DNA of 42,874 nt from Blautia luti (lineage in GTDB: Bacteria > Bacillota > Clostridia > Lachnospirales > Lachnospiraceae). Of this stretch, positions 42,343-42,874 are shown piece by piece. Position numbers and translations under genes: made by a program. Positions within the stretch are counted from its first letter, which is position 1, and each line of letters opens with the position of its first letter. Location: the NCBI RefSeq assembly GCF_013304735.1, contig NZ_JAAITI010000029.1, positions 1-42,874 on the forward strand, given 5' to 3'. The notes under the pieces are model-generated. The model was not told the origin of the DNA. It searched no databases and saw only the letters and a program-made list of their open reading frames with translations.

Positions 42343-42349
42343 TTGACAA

Positions 42350-42393
42350 AATAATGCACCGCGGGAGATAATAACCGGGTGCATTATTTTTTT
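42350..42393 (+). terminator. Terminator of the FUSC-family gene
   Basis: AATAATGCACC (42350-42360) pairs with GGTGCATTATT (42378-42388) and a run of T follows. The A-rich left flank makes it possibly bidirectional. Confidence 0.88.
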
Positions 42394-42409
42394 ATCCTCT
42401 TACAGCAAG

Positions 42410-42450
42410 AAGACTCCGACCTCTAAGGTGGGAGATGAATTGCGTCTGCT
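42410..42450 (+). ncRNA. Possible IS200/IS605 end or omega-RNA-like hairpin relic
   Basis: CTCC-G-ACC (42414-42421) pairs with GGT-G-GGAG (42427-42434) around TCTAA. A short stem with GGTGGGAG-type sequence near the 3' end is typical in style of the right ends/omega-RNAs of IS200/IS605 tnpB elements. It lies 180 bases upstream of a broken tnpB, so it would belong to an earlier or rearranged element. Weak, pattern-based call. Confidence 0.3.
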
Positions 42451-42456
42451 ACTTAC

Positions 42457-42619
42457 TTGATAGAGCACTCTAATCATAGTATAATATCTTCAGTTGAATA
42501 ATAAAAAATTGAAATATAATAAATTTAGATAACAACGCATATTTAGTATGCTTACTATACTATCATCTTGTGCTTGTGGTCAGGTACCGCAGGTGGGTTT
42601 TCGAGGAAAAGGAAGTGGC
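42457..42619. other. A+T-rich leader of the tnpB remnant
   Basis: About 160 bases with a short dyad TAGTAT/ATACTA (near 42546-42564) and no coding potential of its own. GAGGAAAAGGAAGTGGC before the ATG at 42620 supplies the ribosome binding site. The base composition is more A+T-rich than neighbouring genes. Confidence 0.4.
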
Positions 42620-42874
42620 ATGGTGGCAAACAGAGCATATAAATTCAGAATATATCCCAATGGTGAGCAGAAGATTTTGTTTGCTAAGACTTTCGGTTGT
42701 GTCAGAATGGTATACAATCATTGGCTTGATAGAAAGATTCGGCAGTATGAGGAGAACAAGACCAATGTAGCATATACCATTTGTGCAAAAGAAATGGCTG
42801 CAATGAAGAAAACGGAAGATCAAACAGCTGAAAACAGGTTTTCCAAGGTTCAAATCAAAAAAGCGGAATAAAAA
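42620..42874 (+). pseudogene. tnpB: TnpB (IS200/IS605 OrfB) remnant, deleted and frameshifted, partial
   Basis: From the ATG at 42620 the protein begins MVANRAYKFRIYPNGEQKIL, then FAKTFGCVRMVYNHWLDRKI, the unmistakable TnpB N-terminus. TnpB is the RNA-guided nuclease of IS200/IS605 elements. After about residue 55 (AKEMAAMKK) the ~50 residues that normally precede the GFPKFKSKK motif are missing. That motif is present in the +1 frame (GFPRFKSKKRNK, from about 42839), while the original frame stops at 42871. Thus an internal deletion plus a frameshift has occurred. The RuvC catalytic region lies beyond the window. Non-functional as seen. Confidence 0.85.

Overview
The window looks like a chromosomal segment of an anaerobic, spore-forming Firmicute of the family Lachnospiraceae (Blautia-like). 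This is inferred from gene content and style: a HydF [FeFe]-hydrogenase maturase, a PdaA-type spore-cortex deacetylase, a SpoIID-like protein, moderate G+C, strong AGGAGG ribosome binding sites and the gene order frr-uppS-cdsA-dxr-rseP. No species can be named from sequence alone.

Layout. 1-500: the 3' end of a 23S rRNA gene, a hairpin-rich spacer without a 5S gene, tRNA-Asn and a terminator. 560-5010: small accessory genes (an RDAC-motif protein, a Nudix hydrolase, a flavin-reductase-like protein, a frameshifted maltose/galactoside acetyltransferase, hydF) separated by copies of a 164-nt multi-hairpin repeat. 5069-9324: a TetR regulator with a tandem-palindrome operator, followed by a two-gene ABC exporter. 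9476-10162: a SprT-like metalloprotease with a UvrD/PcrA-like tail. 10240-13751 (minus): a second heterodimeric ABC exporter with one degenerate ATP site. 14046-17067: a LysR regulator and a convergent SulP transporter. 17274-19931: mnmA and metY, the latter behind a cysteine-rich leader peptide. 20028-20879 (minus): a PdaA-like deacetylase. About 21001-21284 (minus): an unannotated non-coding RNA candidate. 21524-26640: eno, secG, rnr, smpB and a thioesterase. 26791-33138: a Ser/Asp-rich lipoprotein followed by the pyrH-frr-uppS-cdsA-dxr-rseP housekeeping operon. 33253-39783: a LacI-controlled sugar operon (two permeases, binding protein, GH4 glycosidase, PfkB kinase). 39922-42342: a SpoIID-like/peptidoglycan-binding protein and a FUSC-family membrane protein. 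42400-42874: a decayed TnpB (IS200/IS605) remnant cut by the window edge.

How the genes work together. The housekeeping block couples nucleotide supply (PyrH), ribosome recycling (Frr), and isoprenoid and phospholipid synthesis (UppS, CdsA, Dxr) with membrane proteolysis (RseP). SecG-RNase R-SmpB joins secretion with RNA quality control and trans-translation. The sugar operon imports an oligosaccharide or glycoside by ABC transport using an ATPase encoded elsewhere, and processes it with an NAD-dependent GH4 enzyme and a sugar kinase.

The most interesting unexplained signals are: (1) the 21-codon leader peptide ending in Met-Cys-Cys-Cys-Arg directly upstream of metY, suggesting cysteine-responsive attenuation; (2) a minus-strand RNA gene with a textbook promoter, four related SD-like/CCACC modules and a terminator; (3) the dispersed 164-nt hairpin repeat, two copies of which supply the stop codon of the preceding gene.
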